Shown: positions 42,743 through 53,300 of the stretch, in pieces
Position numbering within the stretch: position 1 is the stretch's first letter
How the letters are laid out: the number at the start of each line of letters is the position of its first letter
NCBI RefSeq assembly: GCF_019331695.1
Contig: NZ_JAHBBI010000003.1
Coordinates: forward strand, 186,001 to 250,000
Reading direction: 5' to 3'
Source of the DNA: Bifidobacterium pluvialisilvae
Lineage (GTDB): Bacteria; Actinomycetota; Actinomycetes; Actinomycetales; Bifidobacteriaceae
Length of the DNA: 64,000 bases
Notes under the pieces: generated by a model
What the model was told of the DNA's origin: nothing
What the model saw: the letters and a program-made list of their open reading frames with translations, nothing else
The model's database searches: none
Made by a program: the position numbers and the translations under genes

Positions 42743-43498
42743 ATGAGGATGATGTCAGGATTCGACCGCTTCCGTGCGGGCCACGCGAAGGAGACGACAG
42801 GGGAGGCCCGGTCCCGGTCGCGCGGCAGCGTGCTGGGGCTGGTGATTTCGTTCCTGCGACTATTCGACAGGACTACGAGGATTCTCATCGTCGCATGCCT
42901 CGTTGTCACCATGGCGTCCCTAGGTGTGCTCATACCCCGGGGATCGGCGCCCCTCATGGCCGATTCTTCCGACGCGCCGTTGGCCGTGGAGGCCGCCGAC
43001 ATCCGGGAGACGCCCGCCGCCTCCACGAAGCGGGCCCGTGCGGTGCCGGCGCCTGACAAGACCCCGAAGACGCCTTCGTGGCAGCTGCCCACCGGTGGCA
43101 CGCACATCGACCTCGGCAAAGTGAGGAACCTGCATCTTGTGGTCTCCCTCAGTCGCCAACGCGTCTACGTGATGAGCGGCAACCATGTCGTCTATACGAT
43201 GATCTGCTCCACAGGCATGCGCGGATCGACCCCGAAGGGCGACTACCGCATACAGAACCGGGGCGGCGATTTCTTCAACGAGCGAGAGAACATGGGCGCC
43301 AAATACTGGGTCTCATGGGCAAACTACGGTGAATACCTCTTCCACACCGTGCCCACCGACAGGAAGGGCAGGTACATCGCATCGGAGGCGGAGAAGCTCG
43401 GCAGGCCCGCGTCGCACGGATGCGTGCGCCTCAGCGTCGCCGACGCGCAATGGCTGTACAGGCAGCTGCCGGAGGGCACCCCGGTATCGATTCGGTGA
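42743..43498 (+). CDS. L,D-transpeptidase (YkuD domain)
   Basis: About 251 residues. An N-terminal membrane anchor (ILIVACLVVTMASLGVLI) is followed by a linker and the YkuD domain (about residue 118 on: LHLVVSLSRQRVYVMSGNHVVYT). The catalytic motif SHGCVRLS places the Cys at about residue 227. Such enzymes make 3-3 cross-links or attach proteins to peptidoglycan. The start is uncertain among ATG 42743, 42749 and 42752, which share GAGGTG; the frame is open to 42647. Together with the divergent GH3 lipoprotein it forms a cell-wall pair. Confidence 0.87.
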   Translation: MRMMSGFDRFRAGHAKETTGEARSRSRGSVLGLVISFLRLFDRTTRILIVACLVVTMASLGVLIPRGSAPLMADSSDAPLAVEAADIRETPAASTKRARAVPAPDKTPKTPSWQLPTGGTHIDLGKVRNLHLVVSLSRQRVYVMSGNHVVYTMICSTGMRGSTPKGDYRIQNRGGDFFNERENMGAKYWVSWANYGEYLFHTVPTDRKGRYIASEAEKLGRPASHGCVRLSVADAQWLYRQLPEGTPVSIR

Positions 43499-43504
43499 CG
43501 CCGG

Positions 43505-45715
43505 CTAACTGCGCTGCGACTGCCTCATGCCCATGCGGATGCGCAACGCCACGGTGAGCACCACCAGCATGACGCCCAGTACCGCCATGTCGACGCACCA
43601 TTGGTGTGCCGAATGCGTCCACAGGGGATCGTCCTCCGCGGTGAGCACCGCCCACTTCAGGTCGACGGTCGACGCGGCCGCCGCGAACCCCCATCGTGCG
43701 GGGAACAGATAGGACACCTGCTCCAGACCCGCCCGGTCGGTCACCGGGATCATGCCGCCCGAGAACACCAGCTGCGTCATGACGACGATCACCAGCAGGG
43801 GCATCGTCTGCTCGTTCGACCGGACCAGGGAGCTTCCCACGGCGCCGAGCATGGCGCACACCCAGGCCGTGGCCCATACCACCAGCACGAGTTCGACGAC
43901 GCTGTGGTTCCTCCAGATCGCGCCATACTTCGGCATGTCCTTGCCGAACGCGACCACGGACACCAGCAGGACGGACTGCAGCAGCGTCTCCAGACACAGC
44001 ACGATGAGCTTCGACGCCGTATAGGACGTGGGCGAGAGACCCACGGCGCGCTCGCGGTAGTAGATGGGCCGCTCCGAGACGATGTCGCGCACCGAAAGCG
44101 CCGCGCCCATGAAGCATGCGCCGAGAATCATCAGCACGAGCAGCTGGTTGGGCTCGGTGGGGGAGTCCTTCACGTCGGCGAGCCCGAGGCCGTGGTCGCC
44201 GGGCACGACCAGGGACAACGCGCCGAGGATCAGCGGAAGCAGCAGGAGGAACACCAGCAGCCCCGGGTCGGCCACGACGAGATGCAGCTGGCGGACCACC
44301 AGCGTGGCCGTCTGGCTGAATCTGCGTGGCTTCGGGGGTTTCTCGCCCGGATGACGGTCCACGCCCGCACCGGGAACGGCCGGCGCCGCGCCGAACGTGC
44401 GCGTGGGATGCTCGGCGACGTCGTTGAAGATGTCCGCCCACTGCCGGCCCTTGAACGTCTCGTCCATCTGCTCGACCGAACCGTAGAACGCGGGACGTCC
44501 GCCGGGGGCGAGCATGAGCACGTTGTCGCATACGTCGCGGATATATGACAGGGAGTGGGTGACGACCACGACCACACGCCCCGCATCGGCGAGCTTGCGC
44601 AGCATGGTCATCACACGCAGGTCGAGGGCCGGATCCAATCCGGATGTGGGCTCGTCGAGCACCAGCAGCTCCGGTTCGGTCAGCAGCTCGATCGCCGTCG
44701 ACACGCGTTTGCGCTGGCCTCCGGAAAGCCGGTCGATGCGGGTGTCGCGATGCCGGGTGAGCTCGAGTTCGTCGAGCACCTTGTCGATCACCTTCGCCCG
44801 TTCCTCGGGCGACGATCCGGGCAGACGCAGTTTGGCCGCGTACTCCAGGGCGGCGTCCACCTTCAGTTTGTCGTGCACCACGTCGTCCTGCGGCACGAAG
44901 CCGATGCGCGTGCGCAGCAGGGCGATGTCGCGCTGCACGTCATGGCCGTCGAAGACGACATGGCCCTCGGTGGGGGATTCCAGACCAGCGAGAATCTTCA
45001 CGAACGTGGACTTGCCGGCGCCGGACGGGCCGATCACCGCGGTGAGGGAGCCGACGTCGAAATTCGCGTTGATGCCTTCGAGCAGCCGCTTCGCGCCGGC
45101 GCCCCTGCCGACCGTCAGTCCGATGCCCTCGCAGGAGACGCATTTCGTGCTCATGAACGATTTGCGCGACTGCAGCACGGAACCCTGCACGACAAGGTCG
45201 GTGTTGCCCAGCGTGACGACATCGCCCTCCTGCAGCCAGACCCTGCCCACGCGTCTGCCGTTGACATAGGTGCCGTTGGCGCTGCGCAGGTCCGTCAGCT
45301 CGATGCCGTCCTTCGTGGACTCCACCCTGCAGTGGCGTCGCGACACCAGCATGTCGTTGAGTACGATCGCGCAGGCGGGATCGCGTCCGATGACGCCGCC
45401 GCTGCTGCTGCGAGGGTCGAACACGCCCTTGACGATGTGCGGCATGGCGACGGATGCGCGGCCGGCGGAGGCCCCGCCGCGCCGCCGCAGCATGGTCGCG
45501 CCCATGCTCCCGTTTCCATCGTCCGCGGTCCCGGGCGCGGCGGGCGTCCTCCGCCCAGTGTCGGCCCTGTCGGGGATCGCCGGCAGGCGAGGGGGAAGGG
45601 AGGGGGTTTTGGACGGTCTTCCGGGCATATCGGGGGCGTTCGTACGCCCGGCGTCGTTCCTCGTGCGCGGCGGGCGCGGCAGGGGGATGTCCGGCTTGTC
45701 GGGGGACTGGTTCAT
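43505..45715 (-). CDS. FHA domain - ABC ATPase - ABC-2 permease fusion transporter
   Basis: 736 residues. Residues 1-95 are a Pro/Arg-rich tail. An FHA phosphothreonine-binding domain follows at about 105-178 (GRDPACAIVLNDMLVSRRHCRVE, LRSANGTYVNG), then an ABC ATPase with Walker A GPSGAGKST (229-237), signature LSGGQRKR and Walker B LLVLDEPTSGLD. The C-terminal half is an ABC-2/ABCG permease with about six helices. The FHA domain implies control by a Ser/Thr kinase. The start at 45715 has AAGGA 10 bases upstream. Related fusions occur in mycobacteria; the substrate is unknown. Confidence 0.9.
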   Translation of the reverse strand: MNQSPDKPDIPLPRPPRTRNDAGRTNAPDMPGRPSKTPSLPPRLPAIPDRADTGRRTPAAPGTADDGNGSMGATMLRRRGGASAGRASVAMPHIVKGVFDPRSSSGGVIGRDPACAIVLNDMLVSRRHCRVESTKDGIELTDLRSANGTYVNGRRVGRVWLQEGDVVTLGNTDLVVQGSVLQSRKSFMSTKCVSCEGIGLTVGRGAGAKRLLEGINANFDVGSLTAVIGPSGAGKSTFVKILAGLESPTEGHVVFDGHDVQRDIALLRTRIGFVPQDDVVHDKLKVDAALEYAAKLRLPGSSPEERAKVIDKVLDELELTRHRDTRIDRLSGGQRKRVSTAIELLTEPELLVLDEPTSGLDPALDLRVMTMLRKLADAGRVVVVVTHSLSYIRDVCDNVLMLAPGGRPAFYGSVEQMDETFKGRQWADIFNDVAEHPTRTFGAAPAVPGAGVDRHPGEKPPKPRRFSQTATLVVRQLHLVVADPGLLVFLLLLPLILGALSLVVPGDHGLGLADVKDSPTEPNQLLVLMILGACFMGAALSVRDIVSERPIYYRERAVGLSPTSYTASKLIVLCLETLLQSVLLVSVVAFGKDMPKYGAIWRNHSVVELVLVVWATAWVCAMLGAVGSSLVRSNEQTMPLLVIVVMTQLVFSGGMIPVTDRAGLEQVSYLFPARWGFAAAASTVDLKWAVLTAEDDPLWTHSAHQWCVDMAVLGVMLVVLTVALRIRMGMRQSQRS

Positions 45716-45854
45716 GATTCGCGGTTCCTTCATGCTGTCTTCGACTCTTCTACATCAATCATTATCGGACGCCATGTGACGTCCGCGTGTCATCGTCCAT
45801 CCTCTCTCACGGCGTATTCCGCGCCCTCGGGCGGCCGTACGGTAGGCTGGAACC

Positions 45855-48800
45855 ATGTCCTTATTTGATATGTTTGGAATTCCCGACCCCTTCGACCCCC
45901 GTGGCGGCCGCGGCCGGAACGGCAGGAACGCCGATGACGACGGGCCCGTCATCCTCGACGTCACCGCCGACGGCGACGACGAACGCCGTGGTTCGTCGTC
46001 CGGCCATGGCTCCGGCCGGGGCGTCCCGCCCAACTTCCCCCGCATCCCGCATGCCGCGAAGCCCTCGCCGGGGGCGGGCCGCGGCAACAAGATCTTCATC
46101 GGCGTGGTGCTTGCGCTGGTCATCATCGTGGGACTGGTGTTCGCCCTCTCCCGGTTCATCACCGAGGTGATGTGGTACACGCAGCTCGGCTTCTCCAGCG
46201 TGATCTGGACGACCTACGCCGTACGCATCGGCCTGTGGCTGGCGTACGCGCTCGTGGTGGCGCTCGTCGCCTACCTCGCCGCCGTGCTGGCCATCCGCGT
46301 GCGCCCCGACTTCGCCGACGGCACCAAGATCCGCTTCCGTGACGGCGTCATGGAGATGGACCCCGGAGTCAGCTCCAAGCTGGCCCGTCGCGTCGCGTTC
46401 GGCGTCGCACTGGTCGTCGGCCTCGTGTTCGGATTCCAGTTCAACGCCAACTGGTCCGAGATCCTTCTGCTGTTCCACAACCAGTCCTTCGGCACGAAGG
46501 ACGCGCAGTTCGGCCTGGACAACGGCTTCTACGTGTTCGTGCTCCCGGGCCTTCGGCTGGTGCTGTCCGCGGCGTTCACCATGCTGCTCATGGGATTGGT
46601 GTTCTCCGTCGTCGCCCACCTGCTCATGGGAGGCATTCGGCTTACCATGCCGACCGGGGGCCGGTCGATCTTCGACATCACCAAACGCGCCCGCCGCCAG
46701 GTGGCCGTCTGGCTCATCCTGTTCTTCCTCATCTGGGCGGTGCGCATCGGCGTGGGCGTCTTCGCCACACTGACCCAGGAGGGCGATCGCATCACCGGCG
46801 CCGCATACTCATCCGTCCACGCCACGATTCCCGTCACCTTCGCCATGGCCGTGGTGGTGGCCCTGCTCGGCATCGTGCTCGGCGTATGGATGATGACCAC
46901 CAGGACCCTGAGCAACGACACCCCCGCGGTCTCCGCCAAGGCCGCGCTCAGGGCCTGGCGCACGCCCATCGTCGCCGTGGCGGTCGCCGTGGTGGCCTCC
47001 CTGGTGCTCACCATGATCTACCCGGCCCTGCTCCAGCGGTTCAAGGTGAATCCGAACGCGCAGGAACTCGAATCCACGTACATCCAGCGCAACATCGATG
47101 CCACGACCGCGGCCTATGGGCTCGACAAGGTCAAGACGCAGAGCTACGACGCCACGACCGCCGGCAAGTCCGGCGCCCTCGAATCCGACGCCGAGACCAC
47201 CGCGCAGATCCGACTGCTCGACCCGCAGGTCGTCGCCCCGACGTTCCGCCAGCTGCAGCAGTCCAAGCAGTACTACACCTTCGCCGACACACTGGCCGTC
47301 GACAAGTACGAGATCGACGGCGCAAGCCAGGACACGGTCATCGGCGTGCGCGACATCAACCTCGCAGGAAACGACAACCGCAACTGGGTCAACGACCACA
47401 CCGTGTACACCCACGGCTACGGCGTCGTGGCCGCATACGGCAACAAAGTGACCTCCGATGGGCAGCCGCAGTTCTTCGAACAGGGCATCCCCACGCAGGG
47501 CAAGCTCACCGAATCGCAGCACTACGAACCGCGCATCTACTTCTCCCCGAACTCGCCCGACTACTCGATCGTCGGGTCGCCCAAGGGGACCGGCGCATGG
47601 GAGTTCGACTATCCGACCGGCTCGAAGGGCGCCACCACCACCTTCCAAGGCGACGGCGGCCCCGGCGTGGGCAACCTGTTCGCCCGCATCCTCTACGCCA
47701 TCCGCTTCGGCTCCGACCAGATCCTCTTCTCCGACCGCGTGACCTCGGACTCGCAGATCCTCTACGACCGCGACCCGCAGACGCGCGTGGCGAAGGTGGC
47801 CCCCTATCTCACGCTCGACGGCCGCGTCTATCCGGCGGTCGTCGACGGCCGCGTCAAATGGATCGTCGACGGATACACCACGTCCGACGCCTACCCGTAT
47901 TCGCAGAAGACCGATCTCGGGTCGGCCACCACCGACTCGCTGACCGTCAGCTCCGACACCGTCAAGGGCCTCGGCAGCCAGCAGGCGAACTACATCCGCA
48001 ACTCGGTGAAGGCCACCGTCGACGCCTACGACGGTTCGGTCGACCTGTACGCCTGGGATCCCACCGATCCGGTGCTCAAGGCGTGGCAGAGCATCTTCCC
48101 GAACCAGTACAAGCCCATCTCCGATATCTCCGGCGACCTCATGAGCCACATGCGCTATCCGGAGAGCCTGTTCAAGGTGCAGCGCTCGCTGCTGAGCAAG
48201 TACCACGTCACCAGCGCCAGCCAGTTCTTCTCCGGCGAGGACTTCTGGCAGACGCCGACCGACCCGACCGAGTCCCAGCAGGAGCAGAAGGAGGACATCA
48301 AGCAGCCGCCCTACTACCTGACCATGCAGACGCCGGGCACCAAGGAGCCGACCTTCTCCCTGACCTCCACCTATATCCCGGCCGGAGGCCAGACCCGTGA
48401 GATTCTCACCGGGTTCCTTTCGGTCGACTCCGATGCCGGCAGCAAGAAAGGCACCATCGGGCCGAACTACGGCACGTTGAGACTGCTCGAATTGCCGAAG
48501 GACACCAACGTGCCCGGACCGGGACAGGCCCAGAACAACTTCAACTCCAGTGCCGACGTGTCGAAGGAGCTCAACCTGCTCGAATCCGGCAGCACCAACG
48601 TGGAGCGCGGCAATCTTCTGACCCTGCCGATCGGCGGCGGCCTCGTCTACGTGCAGCCGGTATACATCAAGTCCAGCGGCGCCACCAGCTACCCGCTGCT
48701 GAAGAAGGTCCTCGTGGCGTTCGGCGACCAGGTCGGGTTCGCCGACACCCTGGACGAGGCGCTCGACCAGGTGTTCGGCGGCGACTCCGGGGCCTCCGCA

Positions 48801-49064
48801 GGCGATGCCGAGAAGACGGGGCAGAGCCAACAGCGGTCCGGGGACACCGGCAAGACCACAACCGGCAAATCGAAGTCGCAACAGACCGGCGGCAACGCCA
48901 CGATGACGCCCGAGATGAAGCAGGCGCTCGCCGACGCGTCCCAGGCCATGAAGGACTCCGACGCCGCCATGAAGAACGGCGACTGGACCGCCTACGGCAA
49001 GGCGCAGAAGCAGCTGCAGGACGCCCTGAACAAGGCCATGGCCCTCAGCGGCGACCAGCAGTGA
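45855..49064 (+). CDS. UPF0182 family membrane protein
   Basis: 1069 residues, the usual size for this actinobacterial family. After a polar N-terminus there are about seven helices (between residues 80 and 400; first: IFIGVVLALVIIVGLVFAL), then a large extracytoplasmic domain (for example FTEVMWYTQLGFSSVIW-type start and ...LGYGVVAAYGN). The C-terminus is a polar Ser/Gly/Lys-rich tail with helix ALADASQAMKDSDAAMKNGDW. No enzymatic motif is known. The ATG is 6 bases after a TAGGCT box, so it is probably leaderless. Confidence 0.92.
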   Translation: MSLFDMFGIPDPFDPRGGRGRNGRNADDDGPVILDVTADGDDERRGSSSGHGSGRGVPPNFPRIPHAAKPSPGAGRGNKIFIGVVLALVIIVGLVFALSRFITEVMWYTQLGFSSVIWTTYAVRIGLWLAYALVVALVAYLAAVLAIRVRPDFADGTKIRFRDGVMEMDPGVSSKLARRVAFGVALVVGLVFGFQFNANWSEILLLFHNQSFGTKDAQFGLDNGFYVFVLPGLRLVLSAAFTMLLMGLVFSVVAHLLMGGIRLTMPTGGRSIFDITKRARRQVAVWLILFFLIWAVRIGVGVFATLTQEGDRITGAAYSSVHATIPVTFAMAVVVALLGIVLGVWMMTTRTLSNDTPAVSAKAALRAWRTPIVAVAVAVVASLVLTMIYPALLQRFKVNPNAQELESTYIQRNIDATTAAYGLDKVKTQSYDATTAGKSGALESDAETTAQIRLLDPQVVAPTFRQLQQSKQYYTFADTLAVDKYEIDGASQDTVIGVRDINLAGNDNRNWVNDHTVYTHGYGVVAAYGNKVTSDGQPQFFEQGIPTQGKLTESQHYEPRIYFSPNSPDYSIVGSPKGTGAWEFDYPTGSKGATTTFQGDGGPGVGNLFARILYAIRFGSDQILFSDRVTSDSQILYDRDPQTRVAKVAPYLTLDGRVYPAVVDGRVKWIVDGYTTSDAYPYSQKTDLGSATTDSLTVSSDTVKGLGSQQANYIRNSVKATVDAYDGSVDLYAWDPTDPVLKAWQSIFPNQYKPISDISGDLMSHMRYPESLFKVQRSLLSKYHVTSASQFFSGEDFWQTPTDPTESQQEQKEDIKQPPYYLTMQTPGTKEPTFSLTSTYIPAGGQTREILTGFLSVDSDAGSKKGTIGPNYGTLRLLELPKDTNVPGPGQAQNNFNSSADVSKELNLLESGSTNVERGNLLTLPIGGGLVYVQPVYIKSSGATSYPLLKKVLVAFGDQVGFADTLDEALDQVFGGDSGASAGDAEKTGQSQQRSGDTGKTTTGKSKSQQTGGNATMTPEMKQALADASQAMKDSDAAMKNGDWTAYGKAQKQLQDALNKAMALSGDQQ

Positions 49065-49093
49065 CGGCAATCCGCCGTCCCTCCGGAGCATAG

Positions 49094-49132
49094 GGGAGGG
49101 GGATTCTCATGCGTGAGGATTCCCCTCCCTTC
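49094..49132 (+). terminator. Terminator after the UPF0182 gene
   Basis: GGGAGGGG / CCCCTCCC with an inner CTCA-TGCG-TGAG extension, followed by TTCG. It is 30 bases after the stop codon. Confidence 0.6.
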
Positions 49133-49194
49133 GCGTATCGGCGAAAACTGGGGCGGCGGACGCGCGGCGTCACGCGGCGGTATACACTATTGCC

Positions 49195-49743
49195 GTGCAG
49201 TTATTGAACGAAACCTATTCCACGACGTATTCCAACGGGCGCACCATCGTGATCAGGGACGCCGAGGACGACGATCTGGACGACATCACCCGCATCTACA
49301 ACATGGCCGTGGTCGTCGGAGGCAGCACGGCGGACCTCACGCCGCGCAACCTCGACCAGAGGCGTGAATGGGTGTATTCGCACAACCCACGGGACCAATA
49401 TCCCGTGGTCGTCATCGAGGTCGACGGCAAGGTGGCGGGATTCGCATCGCTGTCGCGCTACCACGCGCGTGCCGGATACTCCGACATCACGGAATTCAGC
49501 TACTACGTCGACAAGGCATTCGCCCGTCAGGGGCTGGGCAGCATGCTGGTCGAATGGCTGATCGCGGCGGCCACCCGCATCGGCTTCCGCATCGCCGTGT
49601 GCGTGGTGTTCGCCGACAACGCGGGCTCCACCGCGCTCATGCACCGTTTCGGATTCGAACGCTATGGCTACCTGCCGAAGGCATGCTGCAATGGAGACCA
49701 GCTGCTCGACGTGGCCTACTGGTACAAGGAACTGGGGAACTGA
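49195..49743 (+). CDS. GNAT N-acetyltransferase, phosphinothricin-acetyltransferase-like
   Basis: 182 residues. The acetyl-CoA loop is FARQGLGSMLVEWLIAAA (RxGxG), preceded by EFSYYVDK and followed by NAGSTALMHRFGFERYGYLPK, as in the PAT/BAR group. The GTG start lies 6 bases after TACACT with no ribosome site, so a leaderless start is likely. The substrate is unknown. Pth begins 4 bases after its stop. Confidence 0.85.
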   Translation: MQLLNETYSTTYSNGRTIVIRDAEDDDLDDITRIYNMAVVVGGSTADLTPRNLDQRREWVYSHNPRDQYPVVVIEVDGKVAGFASLSRYHARAGYSDITEFSYYVDKAFARQGLGSMLVEWLIAAATRIGFRIAVCVVFADNAGSTALMHRFGFERYGYLPKACCNGDQLLDVAYWYKELGN

Positions 49744-49747
49744 ACTG

Positions 49748-50347
49748 ATGGCATCTGATTTCTGGCTTATCGCGGGACTGGGCAATCCCGGGTCGAAGTA
49801 TGAGGGGACCCGCCACAACATGGGATTCATGTGCGCCGATGTGCTCGCCGAACGCTGGTCCGTGAGCCTGTCCGACCACAAGGGGCTGGCGAAGCTCGGC
49901 AAGGGCGTCATGGCGCTGGACGGCCGGCGGGTCAAGTTCTTCCTGGCCAAGCCGCTGACCTACATGAACGAGTCCGGCAATGCCGTCTCGTCCATCAGCG
50001 CATATTATGACATCCCCGCCGAGCATATCGTCGTCATTCACGACGACATGGATCTCGACTTCGGCCGTATCAAAGTGAAGGCCGGGGGCTCCGCCGGCGG
50101 CCACAACGGCATCAAATCCATCGACCGGTCCCTGGGAACCAACAAATACGCGCGTGTGCGGCTCGGCGTGGGGCACGCCAGGCGCGGCCCCAACGCCCAC
50201 GACAACACCATTAACTGGGTGCTTGGCGGCTTCTCCCCCCAGCAGCGCAAGCAGTTGGACGAGTTCCTCGCCGACGGGGCCGACGCGGCCGAGACCGTCA
50301 TCATCGACGGTCTGAGCAAGGCCCAGGAGCGGTTCAATGGCCGATGA
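49748..50347 (+). CDS. pth: Peptidyl-tRNA hydrolase
   Basis: 199-residue enzyme that recycles peptidyl-tRNA. Family motifs: AGLGNPGSKYEGTRHNMGF (catalytic His in TRHN), KPLTYMNESG, VIHDDMDLDFG (catalytic Asp) and GGSAGGHNGIKSI. Normal length. Its last 11 bases overlap the start of mfd, so they are coupled. Confidence 0.97.
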   Translation: MASDFWLIAGLGNPGSKYEGTRHNMGFMCADVLAERWSVSLSDHKGLAKLGKGVMALDGRRVKFFLAKPLTYMNESGNAVSSISAYYDIPAEHIVVIHDDMDLDFGRIKVKAGGSAGGHNGIKSIDRSLGTNKYARVRLGVGHARRGPNAHDNTINWVLGGFSPQQRKQLDEFLADGADAAETVIIDGLSKAQERFNGR

Positions 50348-53300
50348 GCGGGAAGCGCATGCGACGCTACGGGTAGACGGGATGCTGCACGATCTGCTGC
50401 GACGGCTTGACGGCGACGCCGATTTCCGGCGTCTCGTGGACGTCGGTGCCTCCCACGACGGCGGACGCTCCCGCCTGACCATCGGTGCGCCGGAAGGCAT
50501 CCGTCCCGCGCTGGTCGCGGCGCTGGCCGAAGAAGCGCCGGGCTCCACCGTGGTGATGGTGGTGCCCTCCGGACGCGACGCCGAGGAATGCGTGCAGTCC
50601 ATACGGTCATGGTATGGCGGTGACCCCGGGGACGTCGCCATACTGCAGGCATGGGAGACGCTGCCCCATGAGCGGCTCTCCCCGCGGTCCGACACCGTGG
50701 CGGGACGCATGGCCGTCTTCCGTCGCCTCGCCCATCCCGAACCCGGATCGGCGATGTCCGGCCCCATCCGCATCCTTGTGATGCCGATCCGTTCGATGAT
50801 CCAACCCGTGGTCCGGGGCCTTGGGGACGTGGAGCCGCTCGTCTTCGCCGCGGGAAGGGAGATATCCCTCGAAGACGCGGTCCGACGGCTCGTGCGGAAT
50901 GCGTACACACGCGCCGAACTGGTCATGGACCGCGGTGAATTCGCCGTACGAGGCGGCATCCTCGACGTCTTCCCCCCGACGGCGGCGCATCCGGTGCGCA
51001 TCGAGTTCTTCGGCGACGAGATCGACTCCATCCGGGAGTTCCATGCCTCCGACCAACGCACCTACGGTGACGACGTCGGCACCGTCTGGGCGACCCCATG
51101 CCGTGAGCTACAGCTGACCGATTCGGTGCGCGAACGCGCCGGAAGGCTGGCCGGGCAGATACCCAACGCGCACGACATGCTCGAATCCATCGCGCACGCC
51201 ATTCCCGTCGAAGGCATGGAATCGCTCATGCCCGCGCTCGTCGACGACCTCGTCCCGGTTGCCTCCTTGCTGCCGGAACGATCCCTGGTGTTGTTGGACG
51301 ACCCCGAACGGCTGCGTCGGGCCAGCGAGGACCTCAACAAGACGGCGGACGAGTTCCTCGCCGCCAGCTGGCATGTGGCGGCCTCGGGCCACGGCGACGG
51401 CGCACCCATCAGCTTCGACGAGGCGAGCTTCCTCGACTATGGGGAGACCGTGGAATCGCTGGAATCCTCCTGCGACGCCGTGTGGGGGCTCACCGGCTTC
51501 GGTGTGGACGACACGATTGACGGGCACATTCAGCTCGACGCCGTGGCCCCCGAGGAGTTCCGCGGCATCGAGAGCAAGACGTCCGAAGGCATCCATGGAC
51601 TGCTGTCGGCGGGATTGGACGTCACGGTCACCGCGGCGGCCAACGGCACACTGTCGAGGCTGCGCAGGATGCTGTCGCAGATCGGCGTCTCCGACATCCG
51701 ATACGTGACGTCATGCGCCGTGGACGGCTTCATCGACAGGTCCGCAGGCATCGCCCTGCTCACCGAACGCGACCTGACCGGCAAATCCAGCGTCGCGGCC
51801 CATGCGAAGACGCCGAAACGCCGGCGCAAGGCCATCGACCTCATGGAGCTCAAGGCCGGCGACTACATCGTCCACGACCAGCATGGCATCGGACGGTTCG
51901 TCGAGATGCGGCAACGCACCATCGGATCCGGGCCGACGAAATCCCAACGCGAATACCTGGTCGTCGAATACGCGCCATCGAAACGCGGCGCCCCTCCGGA
52001 CAAGCTGTTCATCCCCACCGACCAGCTCGACAAGATCAGCAAATACATCGGCGCGGACGTCCCCAAGCTCAACAAGCTCGGCGGTTCCGACTGGGCCGCC
52101 ACCAAGGCCAAGGCCCGCAAGCATGTCAAACAGATCGCGCAGGACCTGGTCAAACTGTACTCCGCCCGCCAGCAGGCCAAAGGATTCGCGTTCAGCCCCG
52201 ACACCCCGTGGCAGCGCGAGCTGGAGGACGCCTTCCCCTACCAGGAGACGGCCGACCAGCTCACCACCATCGACGAGGTCAAGGCCGACATGGAAAAGCC
52301 CGTGCCGATGGACCGCCTCATCTGCGGCGACGTCGGCTTCGGCAAGACCGAGATCGCGCTGCGCGCCGCATTCAAGGCGGTCCAGGACTCGAAGCAGGTG
52401 GCGGTGCTCGTGCCCACCACCCTGCTCGTGCAGCAGCACTACGAGACCTTCACCGAACGATTCTCGGGATTCCCCGTCAACGTCGCCGCCATGAGCCGTT
52501 TCCAGACGGCCAAGCAGATCAAGGAGACCACCGAAGGGCTCGCCGCGGGCACCGTCGACGTGGTGATCGGCACCCACAAGCTGCTCAATCCGAAGATTCG
52601 CTTCAAGGACCTGGGACTCGTCATCATCGACGAGGAGCAGCGTTTCGGCGTCGAACACAAAGAGACGCTCAAGGCGCTGCGCACGAACGTCGACGTGCTG
52701 AGCCTCTCCGCCACGCCGATCCCGCGAACCCTCGAGATGGCCGTCACCGGCATCCGCGAGATGTCCACGCTGGCCACCCCGCCCGAGGACCGTCTCCCCG
52801 TGCTCACCTACGTGGGCGCCTACGAGGACGCCCAGGTCACGGCCGCCATCCGGCGCGAGCTGCTGCGCGGCGGCCAGGTGTTCTATGTGCACAACCGCGT
52901 GGGGGACATCGAACGTGTCTCCGCGAAGATCAAGGAACTCGTCCCCGAGGCGCGCATAGGCGTCGCGCACGGCAAGATGGGGGAGAAGCAGCTCGACGCC
53001 ATCATCCGCGACTTCTGGCACCGCGACATCGACGTCCTGCTCTGCACCACCATCATCGAGACCGGTCTGGATATCTCCAACGCCAATACGCTCATCGTGG
53101 ACCATGCCGACAAATTCGGCCTCTCACAGCTGCACCAGCTGCGAGGCAGGGTCGGCAGGGGGCGGGAACGCGCCTACGCGTACTTCCTTTACGACCCGTC
53201 CAAGACGATGACCCAGACCGCGCACGACCGCCTCGCCACCATCGCGCAGAACACCGCGCTCGGCTCCGGGTACGACGTGGCCATGAAGGACCTCGAACTG

